This document shows positions 53,209-61,100 of a stretch of DNA of 64,000 nucleotides, in pieces. The DNA is taken from contig MFWK01000022.1 of NCBI GenBank assembly GCA_001786365.1, forward strand, positions 6,735 to 70,734. Reading direction: 5' to 3'. A program made the position numbers and the translations under genes. The notes beneath the pieces are model-generated. The model had not been told where the DNA came from and ran no database searches. It was given only the letters and a program-made list of their open reading frames with translations. Within the stretch, counting starts at the first letter, position 1. Every line of letters begins with the position of its first letter. This DNA is from Candidatus Nomurabacteria bacterium RIFOXYD2_FULL_35_12 (lineage in GTDB: Bacteria > Patescibacteriota > Minisyncoccia > Phycocordibacterales > UBA9973).

Positions 53209-54213
53209 TTAACTTACACTTGCCATACCCGCACTGATTTCTGATATTTCCCTAGTAATGTTTCCCTGCCTTGCTTTATTGAACACCAGGGTCAGATCAT
53301 CTATCATTTCTCCTGAAGCATCAGAAGCATTTTTCATTGCGACCATTCGACTCGACTGTTCAGAAGCATTTGATTCGAGCAACATTTGATAAATCTGCAT
53401 CCTTGTAATCTTCTCCGCGAGTGACCCTATCAATGTGTTCATGTCTCCTTCTATTAAATAACTTATACTTTTTTCTCTCCCGACGCTTTCGGTCGGGACT
53501 CCGACCTCTCCAGGCGTCGGAGCTAAATTGTTTATTAAATCTTGTAATTCTGTTTTAGATACAGGCAATATTTGTTTTATATTTGGCTTCTGATTTAAAG
53601 CGGAAATAAAATCAGTATAAGCTACTAAAACTTTATCGTAATGAAGAAGGATATATTCATCTATGGTAAATTTTGAAATTGGAACAACTTCTGTCAAAGA
53701 AATATTATTGCTCAAATCTGCAAAAGTGGCAACGACATTTACTCCGAGTCTGCGCATCGCCACATCTCCTTTTTTACCGACAGAAACAATATCTACCCCG
53801 TTAGAAGCAGGTCGCCCCGAGGTGACCGTAGCACTCTCGTGCTCGAGAGAGCGGCTTCTAACGGGGTCTAAATTTATGTTTTGACTTTTTAAAAATGAAA
53901 TCGTTTTTTTAATAACTTGCGCATTATAAGATCCACACAAACCCCTGTTTGATGTAATGAGCACAAGCAACACATTTGCTTTTACCCCACCTTTCTTTTC
54001 TCTTTCAGTAAAAAGTGGATGGGAATTCTCCTCTATATTTTTAGCTATTGATGTAAGAACTTCCCACGAATATCCAGCATAAAGACGTGACGCCAAAGTA
54101 GAAGCCACCGCACGCTTCATCTTACTAGCAGCCACGAGCTCCATCGCTTTCGTGATTTTCTTTGTGTTCTTTACAGACTTTATGCGTCGTTTTATTTCTT
54201 TAGTTCCCGCCAT
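53209..54213 (-). CDS. atpG: F-type ATP synthase gamma subunit
   Basis: It is the rotor shaft. The ATG at 54213 (MAGTKEIKRRIKSVKNTKKITKAMELVAASKMK) is used; an ATG at 54306 would add the translation of a palindrome. The conserved C-terminal helix reads ASEQSSRMVAMKNASDASGEMIDDLTLVFNKARQGNITREISEI. The body has two in-frame palindromes: residues ~116-140 (DPVRSRSLEHESATVTSGRP...) and ~230-245 (APTPGEVGVPTESVGRE), giving 334 residues where ~290 is usual. Both are in loops away from the coiled coil, so the subunit may still turn. Confidence 0.95.
   Translation of the reverse strand: MAGTKEIKRRIKSVKNTKKITKAMELVAASKMKRAVASTLASRLYAGYSWEVLTSIAKNIEENSHPLFTEREKKGGVKANVLLVLITSNRGLCGSYNAQVIKKTISFLKSQNINLDPVRSRSLEHESATVTSGRPASNGVDIVSVGKKGDVAMRRLGVNVVATFADLSNNISLTEVVPISKFTIDEYILLHYDKVLVAYTDFISALNQKPNIKQILPVSKTELQDLINNLAPTPGEVGVPTESVGREKSISYLIEGDMNTLIGSLAEKITRMQIYQMLLESNASEQSSRMVAMKNASDASGEMIDDLTLVFNKARQGNITREISEISAGMASVS
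53477..53522. repeat. GACG/GTCGGG double hairpin inside atpG
   Basis: CCCGACgctttcgGTCGGG followed by CTCCGACctctccaggCGTCGGAG. It encodes APTPGEVGVPTESVGRE, close to the holB peptide APTLEEVGAPTENVGE in the same frame. Confidence 0.85.
53795..53867. repeat. CCCGTTAGAAG-family element inside atpG
   Basis: A 14-bp perfect stem ACCCCGTTAGAAGC / GCTTCTAACGGGGT surrounds GC-rich inner hairpins (CTCTCGTGCTCGAGAGAG). It lacks the AT-rich core of the copies before topA, frr and mreB. It is 73 bp and adds about 24 residues in frame. Confidence 0.85.
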
Positions 54214-54232
54214 TTGATATTTCTTTTGCCTG

Positions 54233-54262
54233 TCCCGTACGAAGCTTTGCTTTCGTTCGGGA
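54233..54262. repeat. Palindrome between atpA and atpG
   Basis: TCCCGtACGAAGCtttGCTTTCGTtCGGGA, an almost perfect hairpin in the 61-base spacer upstream of the atpG ATG, 20 bases before the start codon. Confidence 0.55.
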
Positions 54263-54274
54263 TACCGGCCATAA

Positions 54275-55777
54275 TTATTTACTAAAACCCATCTTAAAAT
54301 CACCAATTACTTTTTTTAATTCTACTTCGCCTTTATCTGTCCACATTTTGGACTCTTTGATTTCTTTGTAGAAAGTTTTTGCATGACGCTCACTGTATTC
54401 TATAAGTCCTTGCTCAAATTCTTTTATTTTATCAATAGAAACATCATCCATAAGCCCTTTTGTGAGAGCATAAAGTGTAACAATTTGATTTTCAATTTTC
54501 ATCGGAGAATATTGAAGTTGTTTCAAAACTTCCACAGCTCTTTTACCCCTTTCAAGTTGTTTCTTTGTAGATTCATCAAGGTCGGAACCGAATTGAGCAA
54601 ATGCTTCAAGTTCGCGGAATTGCGCAAGGTCAAGCTTTAATGTTCCAGCCACTTTTTTCATTCCTTTTATTTGCGCGCTAGAACCGACACGAGAAACAGA
54701 AAGACCGACGTTTACAGCCGGACGGATACCTTTATAGAAAAGATCTGTTTCCAAAAAGATTTGTCCATCGGTAATAGAAATAACGTTTGTCGGAATATAA
54801 GCAGACACGTCGCCAGCTTGCGTCTCCACTATCGGAAGCGCAGTGATAGAACCACCGCCATATTTTGCATTTCTTCGGCAAGCGCGTTCTAGTAAACGAG
54901 AGTGTAAATAGAAAACATCTCCTGGATACGCTTCACGTCCTGGTGGTCGGCGGAGAAGAAGAGAAATTTCACGATATGCCACAGCATGTTTAGAAAGATC
55001 ATCATAAATAATTAAAACATCTTTTCCTTGATCCATAAAATATTCCGCAATAGAAACTCCGGCATAAGGAGCAATATATGACATTGAAGCAGCTTCTGAT
55101 GCTCCAGCTGAAACTATAACTGTATAATCCATAGCACCACCGGCTTCCAACCTTGCTCCTAATTTTCGAAGCTTGGAATCCTTTTGACCAATAGAAACAT
55201 AAACGCAAATCATATTTTGACCCTTTTGATTTAAAATTGCATCGATAGCGATAGCTGTCTTTCCTGTTTGTCTATCACCAATGATGAGCTCACGTTGACC
55301 ACGGCCGATTGGAATAATGGCATCGATAACTTTGATACCGGTAGCAACCGCTTGGTCCACACTTTGTCTAGTGACAACTCCTGGAGCCACCTTTTCAATT
55401 GGATATGTTTTTGAGGCTTTGATTGCTCCTTTTCCATCAATCGGCGCACCAATAGCATTTACCACTCTGCCTAAAATACTGTCTCCTACTGGTATTTCCA
55501 AAATTTTTCCGGTTGCTTTTACTTCATCTCCTTCTTTAATTTTTGAAAAGTCTCCTAGAATAATTACTCCGACTGCATCTTCTTCCAAATTGAGCGCCAC
55601 ACCGACTTCACCATTTGGAAAAGTCACCATTTCGGATGATTTGATATCGGAAAGTCCAGAAACCTTCGCAATACCATCAAAAACCTCTATTACTTGACCT
55701 ACCTTTTCAACTTTTAATTGAAGTGAAAAATTATCTATCTCCTTTTTTAAATTTTCTACTATTGTGTTGCTGTTCAT
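54275..55777 (-). CDS. atpA: F-type ATP synthase alpha subunit
   Basis: It forms the non-catalytic nucleotide sites and the hexamer with beta. The P-loop GDRQTGKT is at 167-174, [45 protein letters not shown] and [33 protein letters not shown] are highly conserved, and AQFGSDLD is present. The 500-residue length is usual. Its start overlaps the atpH stop by four bases. Confidence 0.98.
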   Translation of the reverse strand: MNSNTIVENLKKEIDNFSLQLKVEKVGQVIEVFDGIAKVSGLSDIKSSEMVTFPNGEVGVALNLEEDAVGVIILGDFSKIKEGDEVKATGKILEIPVGDSILGRVVNAIGAPIDGKGAIKASKTYPIEKVAPGVVTRQSVDQAVATGIKVIDAIIPIGRGQRELIIGDRQTGKTAIAIDAILNQKGQNMICVYVSIGQKDSKLRKLGARLEAGGAMDYTVIVSAGASEAASMSYIAPYAGVSIAEYFMDQGKDVLIIYDDLSKHAVAYREISLLLRRPPGREAYPGDVFYLHSRLLERACRRNAKYGGGSITALPIVETQAGDVSAYIPTNVISITDGQIFLETDLFYKGIRPAVNVGLSVSRVGSSAQIKGMKKVAGTLKLDLAQFRELEAFAQFGSDLDESTKKQLERGKRAVEVLKQLQYSPMKIENQIVTLYALTKGLMDDVSIDKIKEFEQGLIEYSERHAKTFYKEIKESKMWTDKGEVELKKVIGDFKMGFSK

Positions 55778-56181
55778 ACTTTTATTAAATATTCTTGTAA
55801 TTTTTCAATTTTATTTTTAATCGATAGGTCAATAACTTCATCATTCACTTCTATTTTTAATCCACCTAATAATTTTTTATCTATATATTCCTTGAGAACA
55901 ACTTCTTTTACTAAATAACGTTTCTTTAAAGTTTGTTCTAGATGTGTTTTAACCTGATGACTGAGTGCTTCCACACTTGATATCTTCACTTCTAATCTCC
56001 CATCTGCATTGTTTATTATTTTTTTTAATCTAGAAAGTATATCAGGAGCTTTAGAAAGTAAACGTCTACGAAATAAAAATTTAACAACTTTTTCAGATAT
56101 ATTTTTTTGCTCAGAACTACTCTTATCTTTAAACATAAGGTAGATTGCGCGAGCTATGTCATTGTTTGATGTTGTTGTCAT
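55774..56181 (-). CDS. atpH: F-type ATP synthase delta subunit (short)
   Basis: Delta ties the peripheral stalk to alpha. The C-terminal part [62 protein letters not shown] matches the family (GGhxhxhgDxxhDxShxxxhxxL). Only 135 residues are present versus ~175, with most of the loss in the N-terminal helical domain. The position between atpF and atpA confirms the call. It overlaps atpF by one base and atpA by four. Confidence 0.85.
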   Translation of the reverse strand: MTTTSNNDIARAIYLMFKDKSSSEQKNISEKVVKFLFRRRLLSKAPDILSRLKKIINNADGRLEVKISSVEALSHQVKTHLEQTLKKRYLVKEVVLKEYIDKKLLGGLKIEVNDEVIDLSIKNKIEKLQEYLIKV

Positions 56182-56642
56182 TATAAATTATTCAAGTCTT
56201 TTTTACTCCCAAGTATCTTTTCTGTAGCTTTCATCGCAATATCAACAATTTCTTTTCTTGCTGATTCGACTATGGCTTTTTTATCAATCTCCATTTGTAT
56301 AATTCTTTTCTTATTCCATTCATCATTGTCTTTCTTTATCCTCTCGAGATTTTCTATTTTTAATTTTTCCAAGTCTTTTTGAAGTTCTTTTTGAGCATCT
56401 GCAGAAATTTTTCTAAGTTTAATTGTATTTTCCTTATATTCTTCGCCAGCTTTCTCTAATAATCCGTTGGCTTTTTTTGAATCAATTAAACCTTTCTTTA
56501 TCTTTTCTGTACGCTCGGCCATCAACTTGCCTAGTGGCTTTAAAGCAAACATATACAAAACAACAAAGACAATAATAAAATTTATCGCTTGAGCGATGAT
56601 AATTTTCCAGTCTATGTGAAATGTAGAAATAATTGAATCCAT
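56181..56642 (-). CDS. atpF: F-type ATP synthase b subunit
   Basis: It is the peripheral-stalk dimer. An N-terminal membrane helix (about 12-33, IIIAQAINFIIVFVVLYMFAL) is followed by KPLGKLMAERTEKIKKGLIDSKKA and a long charged coiled coil to the end at residue 153. The family pattern 'R...I...l..a...' is clear. It is separated from atpE by a 157-bp palindromic element, the largest gap in the operon. Confidence 0.95.
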   Translation of the reverse strand: MDSIISTFHIDWKIIIAQAINFIIVFVVLYMFALKPLGKLMAERTEKIKKGLIDSKKANGLLEKAGEEYKENTIKLRKISADAQKELQKDLEKLKIENLERIKKDNDEWNKKRIIQMEIDKKAIVESARKEIVDIAMKATEKILGSKKDLNNL

Positions 56643-56650
56643 TGTTTTTA

Positions 56651-56807
56651 TTTAAAAAAATTAAAATAGTTCTTTTTAAAAGCCTTGCGCAGGAGCTTAG
56701 AAAATAAAAATGGTATTCCATTTATTATTTTCTTGAGCGACGAGCAGTTCGCTGGCAAAGCTTTGCCAGATAGATTGCTTTTTAAAAGAAGCTATTTTAA
56801 ATTTTCA
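56651..56807. repeat. 157-bp multi-stem element between atpE and atpF
   Basis: Outer AT-rich stem (ATTAAAATAG / CTATTTTAAATT plus TTTTTAAAAGC/GCTTTTTAAAAG) around GCTTAGAAAATAA/TTATTTTCTTGAGC and the hairpin GCTGGCAAAGCTTTGCCAG. The core matches 48855-49011 almost base for base, with a compensatory change in the small hairpin (GCGAAGCTTCGC versus GCAAAGCTTTGC). Confidence 0.85.
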
Positions 56808-56809
56808 AA

Positions 56810-57090
<281 letters not shown>

Positions 57091-57123
57091 ATAATAATAA
57101 TTTCGACTAATAATTTATAATAA

Positions 57124-58014
57124 TCACACTGATACTACCACATTTTCTTCATGCTTTTCATGCTCATCATGTGCATCATGATCCGTGGCTGAAATTGTAA
57201 AATAAACAACCAAAAGCATTGAAAATATGAGAGCTTGAATGACTCCAACCAATATTTCTAAAAATACGAATGGAATAGGTAAAATATAAGCAAAAATGGC
57301 TGCCATTGACGCCAAAAGGACTTCTCCGGCAAAAACGTTACCAAAAAGTCGGAACGACAATGATGCTATTTTTGCAAACTCACCGACAAGCTCGAGTAGA
57401 CCGACAAAGAACGTGATTGGGGCGACAATAATTATCGTTTTGTCTTTTTTTATCTTCGTAAATATCTGCCCCAGCGCTTTTAGATTAACATACTTGTTAA
57501 AAATTTTCCATATACCGATTGAAAAAATACCGAACAAATTTGCTCCAATAACAGCCATGATGGCGAGAGCAATAGTGGTGTTCACATCGGCTGTGCCACC
57601 ACGAAGAAATGGGATAAAAGCTAAACCGTGTTCACCTTTTTCTAAAAGTCCTAAACCACCGATCGGTAAAAGCCCTAGCCAATTGTTTATAAGAATAAAA
57701 AAGAAAACGGAAATAGCTATTGGAAAAACGATAACTGAGAGTGACCTATTGTTTGTCACTTGATCACATAGATCAAGCGCGCCTTCTACAACAATTTCAA
57801 AAACATTTTGTAAAACATTTGGAACTTCTTTTAATTTTTTTCGTAAAATTACAGCAAGAATTATTATTATCAAAACTGCTAACCAGCTCGTGACGAGAGC
57901 ATTTGTAAAAGTAAAATTATTTGTATGAAAAACAGGTTCTGCAAAAAGAGTAGTCTCGTAACTAATTTCCCCTCCTGTTTCTGTATTTACGTTTATTTCT
58001 TTTGCTTCTATCAT
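57124..58014 (-). CDS. atpB: F-type ATP synthase a subunit
   Basis: It forms the proton half-channels facing the c-ring. The essential Arg is in ASLSFRLFGNVFAGEVLLA near residue 228, and the family region LVGVIQALIFSMLLVVYFTIS is near the C-terminus. Five or more membrane helices are visible, and the N-terminal ~35 residues are polar. The C-terminus has a His/Glu/Asp-rich tail (DHDAHDEHEKHEEN), which is unusual. The length is 296. Confidence 0.95.
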   Translation of the reverse strand: MIEAKEINVNTETGGEISYETTLFAEPVFHTNNFTFTNALVTSWLAVLIIIILAVILRKKLKEVPNVLQNVFEIVVEGALDLCDQVTNNRSLSVIVFPIAISVFFFILINNWLGLLPIGGLGLLEKGEHGLAFIPFLRGGTADVNTTIALAIMAVIGANLFGIFSIGIWKIFNKYVNLKALGQIFTKIKKDKTIIIVAPITFFVGLLELVGEFAKIASLSFRLFGNVFAGEVLLASMAAIFAYILPIPFVFLEILVGVIQALIFSMLLVVYFTISATDHDAHDEHEKHEENVVVSV

Positions 58015-58016
58015 TT

Positions 58017-58283
58017 TTATTTCTTGTCTTTTTTATCTTCTATTTCTAAAGTTTTCATATATTTAAATACTACTCGCACTATGCCATATGAAGAGATTAT
58101 GAATCCTAAACCAGTGCATCCTAAAAATATCCAAGGGTCTGTGCCGTAATGACTGTCTAATGCTTTACCTATTATGAGCGCCAAAACTATAGGCACTACA
58201 ACCCAAGTCGAAACCCTGCTGAATACATCAAAAGCAGGCTTCCAATCTATTTTTTTATTACTTTCATTAGTCACAAAAAACAA
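58017..58283 (-). CDS. atpZ: AtpZ/AtpI-like ATP synthase accessory protein
   Basis: The 88-residue product has two membrane helices (about 24-45 and 54-75) with GKALDSHYGTDPWIFLGCTGLGFIISSYGIVRV, a pattern of the small ATPase_gene1 family encoded ahead of atpB. It is thought to help assemble the c-ring or carry magnesium. There is no ATG: the start is TTG at 58283 or GTG at 58274. It is the first gene of the ATP synthase operon. Confidence 0.85.
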   Translation of the reverse strand: MFFVTNESNKKIDWKPAFDVFSRVSTWVVVPIVLALIIGKALDSHYGTDPWIFLGCTGLGFIISSYGIVRVVFKYMKTLEIEDKKDKK

Positions 58284-58298
58284 AGCCCTTACGGCTTT
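58280..58298 (-). terminator. Terminator-like hairpin at the head of the atp transcript
   Basis: AAAGCC-CTTAC-GGCTTT hairpin followed by TTTTTT on the minus strand, lying at the predicted transcription start of the atp operon. It more likely ends transcription from the upstream asparaginase genes than attenuates atp. Confidence 0.5.
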
Positions 58299-58303
58299 AC
58301 CCT

Positions 58304-58332
58304 AGTATAAGATAAAAATATATTGGATGCAA
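58304..58332 (-). promoter_or_regulatory. ATP synthase operon promoter
   Basis: On the minus strand TTGCAT (58332-58327), 17-bp spacer, TATACT (58309-58304). It precedes atpZ and follows the small acidic gene, so it should drive the whole atp operon. Confidence 0.65.
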
Positions 58333-58340
58333 ATGTAAAG

Positions 58341-58490
58341 TTATTTACCCTCTTCTGGTGGAAAATCTTCTTGGTATCTTTTCAATGCTTCTTTTAATGC
58401 TGCTTCTGTATCTCCAAATAAATCTTCTTCCTTAGGAATTTCATCCTGAGGCTTTTTTTCTCCCATATTTTGTGGTGCACCTTCGTTCAT
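58341..58490 (-). CDS. Small acidic hypothetical protein
   Basis: A 49-residue ORF, MNEGAPQNMGEKKPQDEIPK at the start and ALKRYQEDFPPEEGK at the end, with coding-like spacing: it begins 7 bases after the asparaginase-like stop and ends before the atp promoter. It is highly acidic and likely unstructured. It is too short to place in a family. Confidence 0.5.
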   Translation of the reverse strand: MNEGAPQNMGEKKPQDEIPKEEDLFGDTEAALKEALKRYQEDFPPEEGK

Positions 58491-58497
58491 AAAATTT

Positions 58498-59007
58498 CTA
58501 TTTTTTATCTACAAAACGTCCGCCATTAATTTTTTTGCACTTATCCCAATCATAAATTCTTCCATTTAAAGCAATAAAAATACCTTTATCTAAAACATTA
58601 AGAGCGCCAATAGCTACACCGATATTAAACTCAGCATCCGATTCTCGAAACCTCCACGGCTGAGAAGCACCAGTCAAAATTATTACTTTATCTTTTATAT
58701 CACTCAAAACTTTCGCTGTTTCAACCATTGTATCCGTTCCGTGAGTAATCAAAATTTTATTTTCTTTAGTTTTCAAACATGCTTTTTTAATTGTTTGTCT
58801 ATCTCCTTCATTCATATAAAGACTGCTTTTCATTTTAAGACTGTCTTTAGCAAAAAGAGGTTCTATTTTATAGCCAAAATTTAGCTTGACTTTATCACGA
58901 TATATTTCATTGATAGCAGGCTCTCCAAAAGAAAAGTTATAGATTCCTTTAGTTTCTAGATAAATTTTATCTATCGTTCCGCCACAGGTAAAAACTTTTA
59001 TTTTCAT
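58498..59007 (-). CDS. Asparaginase-like protein, N-terminal domain only
   Basis: The sequence shows both catalytic motifs of L-asparaginase: TCGGTIDKIY (first Thr) near residue 8 and ITHGTDTMVETAKVL (second Thr with Asp) near 87, plus ILTGASQPWRFRESDAEFNIGVAIGAL. Only 169 residues are present, so the C-terminal domain (~150 residues) that completes the dimer is missing and no remnant follows. Single-domain forms exist in other bacteria, so this may be a working variant rather than a truncation. A small acidic gene lies downstream. Confidence 0.8.
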   Translation of the reverse strand: MKIKVFTCGGTIDKIYLETKGIYNFSFGEPAINEIYRDKVKLNFGYKIEPLFAKDSLKMKSSLYMNEGDRQTIKKACLKTKENKILITHGTDTMVETAKVLSDIKDKVIILTGASQPWRFRESDAEFNIGVAIGALNVLDKGIFIALNGRIYDWDKCKKINGGRFVDKK

Positions 59008-59046
59008 AATATCTATTTATACCAGACATAGCTCATAAAATCAATG

Positions 59047-59118
59047 TGAGTGTGGAAGGAATCGGACCTTCGACCTCTGTCTTATCAGGACAGCGTTCTA
59101 CCACTGAACTACACACTC
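59047..59118 (-). tRNA. tRNA-Ile (GAT)
   Basis: Acceptor GAGTGTG pairs with CACACTC, discriminator A. The D-arm is GTTC..GAAC, the anticodon arm CTGTC-CTGATAA-GACAG gives GAT, and the T-arm is GAAGG-TCCGATT-CCTTC. As in tRNA-Gln here, position 55 is C rather than T. CCA is not encoded. Confidence 0.94.
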
Positions 59119-59167
59119 AAAAACTGTTTAAAAAACTATAACAGAAAATATTGAGTAAAGCAAAATT

Positions 59168-59226
59168 CCCCTCACCCCTTGCTTTCCCCTCTCCATTTTA
59201 AAAATAAATGGAGAGGGGTTGGGGAG
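59168..59226. repeat. Inverted repeat of CCCCTCTCC type
   Basis: CCCCTCTCCATTT / AAATGGAGAGGGG with flanking CCCCTCACCCC-like and GGGGTTGGGGAG sequence. It follows the RRM gene terminator, downstream of tRNA-Ile. A related GGGGTGCAGGGGTGG stretch occurs inside purL. Confidence 0.6.
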
Positions 59227-59236
59227 AGGAAAGAGA

Positions 59237-59273
59237 TTAAACAAAAAACCACCCAAGGTGGTTTTTTGTTTAA
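59237..59273 (-). terminator. Terminator of the RRM gene
   Basis: A 17-bp perfect stem TTAAACAAAAAACCACC / GGTGGTTTTTTGTTTAA with a CAA loop. The T-rich right side works on both strands. Confidence 0.85.
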
Positions 59274-59292
59274 TCTGAAATCTAAATTTAAA

Positions 59293-59613
59293 TTAGTATT
59301 CTCGGCGTCCGCCTCCTCCCCCATAACCTCCTCGGTCATTGCCTCCACTTCGTGGTGGGCGAGCTTCCATTGGGCGAGCTTCGTTGACAGTAAGTTTGCG
59401 TCCTTCGAATTCTTGATCGTTGAACATCGAGATAGCTTTTGCAGCTTCATCTTGAGATGACATTTCTACGAATCCAAAACCTTTTGAACGACCAGACATC
59501 TTGTCCATGATAATAACAGCGGAAACAACGTTTCCAGCCTGTGCGAAGAGCTCTTTTAGGGCACCTTCGACTGTGCTGTAAGGGAGTCCCCCTACATATA
59601 GCTTTGTAGCCAT
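59293..59613 (-). CDS. RRM-domain RNA-binding protein, glycine-rich tail
   Basis: The first ~78 residues are one RNA-recognition motif: RNP2 KLYVGGLPY at 4-12 and RNP1 KGFGFVEM at about 44-51. The tail is RG/G-rich (PPRSGGNDRGGYGGGGGRREY). Such small proteins act as RNA chaperones, often cold-induced in cyanobacteria. Length is 106. It has a long leader with two hairpins, a good promoter and a strong terminator, so it is a single-gene unit that may be regulated at translation. Confidence 0.93.
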   Translation of the reverse strand: MATKLYVGGLPYSTVEGALKELFAQAGNVVSAVIIMDKMSGRSKGFGFVEMSSQDEAAKAISMFNDQEFEGRKLTVNEARPMEARPPRSGGNDRGGYGGGGGRREY

Positions 59614-59697
59614 TTTCTTTACTTCTCCCGTTTTTAAAAATCGGGCAAAAACTACTTAATAAAACGTAGAAACTCTTTTCGCTAAGTGAGAAACTAC
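59614..59697 (-). promoter_or_regulatory. Structured 5' leader of the RRM gene
   Basis: About 85 bases separate the predicted transcription start from the ATG. On the minus strand CGTAGtttCTC...GAGtttCTACG makes one hairpin, and CCCGATTTTTAAAAACGGG makes a second ending within the GGGAG ribosome-binding region. This could gate translation. No known riboswitch is recognised. Confidence 0.4.
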
Positions 59698-59704
59698 GAT
59701 GAAA

Positions 59705-59733
59705 AGCATAACATATTTAAAATGAAAAGTAAA
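59705..59733 (-). promoter_or_regulatory. Promoter of the RRM gene
   Basis: On the minus strand TTTACT (59733-59728), 17-bp spacer, TATGCT (59710-59705). Confidence 0.55.
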
Positions 59734-59745
59734 TAAAGAGAATCT

Positions 59746-60711
59746 TTACTCCTCCGTTTCATTTCCCACTGCACCTGTTTCAATATCAGCAATTATTTCC
59801 CCTATTCCGCCTTCCATTATTTTCGGCAAATTGTGCCAAGATTTCTTTATACGATGATCCGTCACGCGGTCTTGAGGGAAATTATAAGTGCGGATTTTTT
59901 CTGATCTATCTGCTGTACCTATTTGCTCTTTGCGTTCTCCGGCATATTTTTTTGCTTCTTTTTCTTCTTCTAATTGCTGAAGTTTAGCAGTCAAAATAGC
60001 CATCGCTTTTTCTCTGTTTGCGAGCTGACTGCGTTCATTTGTAGAACGGACATCAAGTCCGGTAGGCTTGTGAATGATACGTACAGCCGTTTCAACCTTG
60101 TTCACATTTTGTCCTCCTTTTCCACCAGAACGAGAATATTCCAACTCAAACTCCGAAGGATCAATTTTTACTGTTACTTTTTTCCTTATCGGCAATACTG
60201 CCACAGATGCAGTGGAAGTATGAATCCTGCCGTTTTTTTCTGTCGCAGGCATTCTCTGCACCCTGTGCACACCCGTCTCATATCGCATTTTACTGTAAAC
60301 ATCTTTACCTTTTATTTCAAAACTCGCTTCTTTATAACCATTCAAATCACTCTTTGATTCATAATTTACTTTCCAGCTCCAGCCTTGTGCTTCTGAAAAC
60401 TTCTCATACATATGGGCGAGTTCCCAAGCAAAAAGAGATGCTTCGTCTCCACCGGCACCAGCTCGCACTTCTAAAACTATTTCATTCGTCATCTCTTCCT
60501 CTTCTTTGTCTTTGTCAAAAATTTCTTGTACTTGTTTTTCTATTCTTTCTCTTTCTTCTTGAATAAATTTTAATTCCTTTACTGCCATTTCATGCAAACT
60601 ATCATCGCTCGCGAGCATTTCTCGCACTTCCGCTTCTTCTCGGACAAGTTTTTCCAACATGTCAGCTAAATAGCTTGTATTATGATTTCTTTTAAGTTCT
60701 TCTAAATCCAT
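59746..60711 (-). CDS. prfA: Peptide chain release factor 1
   Basis: It reads UAA and UAG. The PAT tripeptide is at 155-157 (VQRMPATEKNGRIHTS), which marks RF1 rather than RF2. The GGQ catalytic loop is at 199-201 (RSGGKGGQNVNKVETAVR), with Asn after GGQ where His is usual. The N-terminal domain is short, so the length is 321 rather than ~360. It follows rpmE with a palindromic element in the gap. Confidence 0.95.
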   Translation of the reverse strand: MDLEELKRNHNTSYLADMLEKLVREEAEVREMLASDDSLHEMAVKELKFIQEERERIEKQVQEIFDKDKEEEEMTNEIVLEVRAGAGGDEASLFAWELAHMYEKFSEAQGWSWKVNYESKSDLNGYKEASFEIKGKDVYSKMRYETGVHRVQRMPATEKNGRIHTSTASVAVLPIRKKVTVKIDPSEFELEYSRSGGKGGQNVNKVETAVRIIHKPTGLDVRSTNERSQLANREKAMAILTAKLQQLEEEKEAKKYAGERKEQIGTADRSEKIRTYNFPQDRVTDHRIKKSWHNLPKIMEGGIGEIIADIETGAVGNETEE

Positions 60712-60742
60712 ATAATTATATTATACAAAAATAAATCGTTGA

Positions 60743-60836
60743 GTCGTAACTCTTTGCAGGGGTTTCGAGGCTGACGAGCCGAGAATTTCAGGATTTTTTA
60801 AGCTTCAAAAAATCCGTACCGAAAAAGAGTTATGAC
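60743..60836. repeat. Three-stem palindromic element between rpmE and prfA
   Basis: Outer stem GTCGTAACTCTTT / AAAGAGTTATGAC, then the GC hairpin GAGGCTGACGAGCCGAG and the AT hairpin GGATTTTTT/AAAAAATCC. Same layout and similar hairpins as at 24739-24836 and 51693-51813. Confidence 0.85.
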
Positions 60837-60846
60837 GAGAAAGATT

Positions 60847-61071
60847 TTATTTCTTTGCTTTAGCAGTTACGGTTGCAGCACGTCGCTTGTTGAATCTCTC
60901 TACGCGTCCAGCAGTGTCCATAATTTTTTCATTACCAGTATAAAAAGGATGGCAATTACTGCAGATTTCCATAGCAATTTCAGGCATTGTGGAACCAACT
61001 TCAAAAACCGCCCCGCAAGCGCAAGTGGCTTTTGTCTTTATATCGTATTTTGGATGTATCTCTTTTTTCAT
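60847..61071 (-). CDS. rpmE: Ribosomal protein L31
   Basis: The 74-residue protein has the zinc-type Cys set: TCACGAVFEVG (Cys18, Cys20 region) and ICSNCHPFYTG (near 37-40), followed by KIMDTAGRVERFNKR. It is a 50S-30S bridge protein. The C-terminus is Ala/Lys-rich. It is upstream of prfA in what is likely one transcript. Confidence 0.96.
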   Translation of the reverse strand: MKKEIHPKYDIKTKATCACGAVFEVGSTMPEIAMEICSNCHPFYTGNEKIMDTAGRVERFNKRRAATVTAKAKK

Positions 61072-61100
61072 TGCTCAAAAAGATTATCACGAATTCTATT

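Noticed and set aside
54214..54306. 31-residue N-terminal extension of atpG
   Set aside because: It would translate the palindrome at 54233-54262; the conserved gamma start MAGTKEIKRRI is at 54213.
59168..59226. Second terminator after the RRM gene
   Set aside because: The stem is strong but is not followed by a T-run; it is better described as a repeat.
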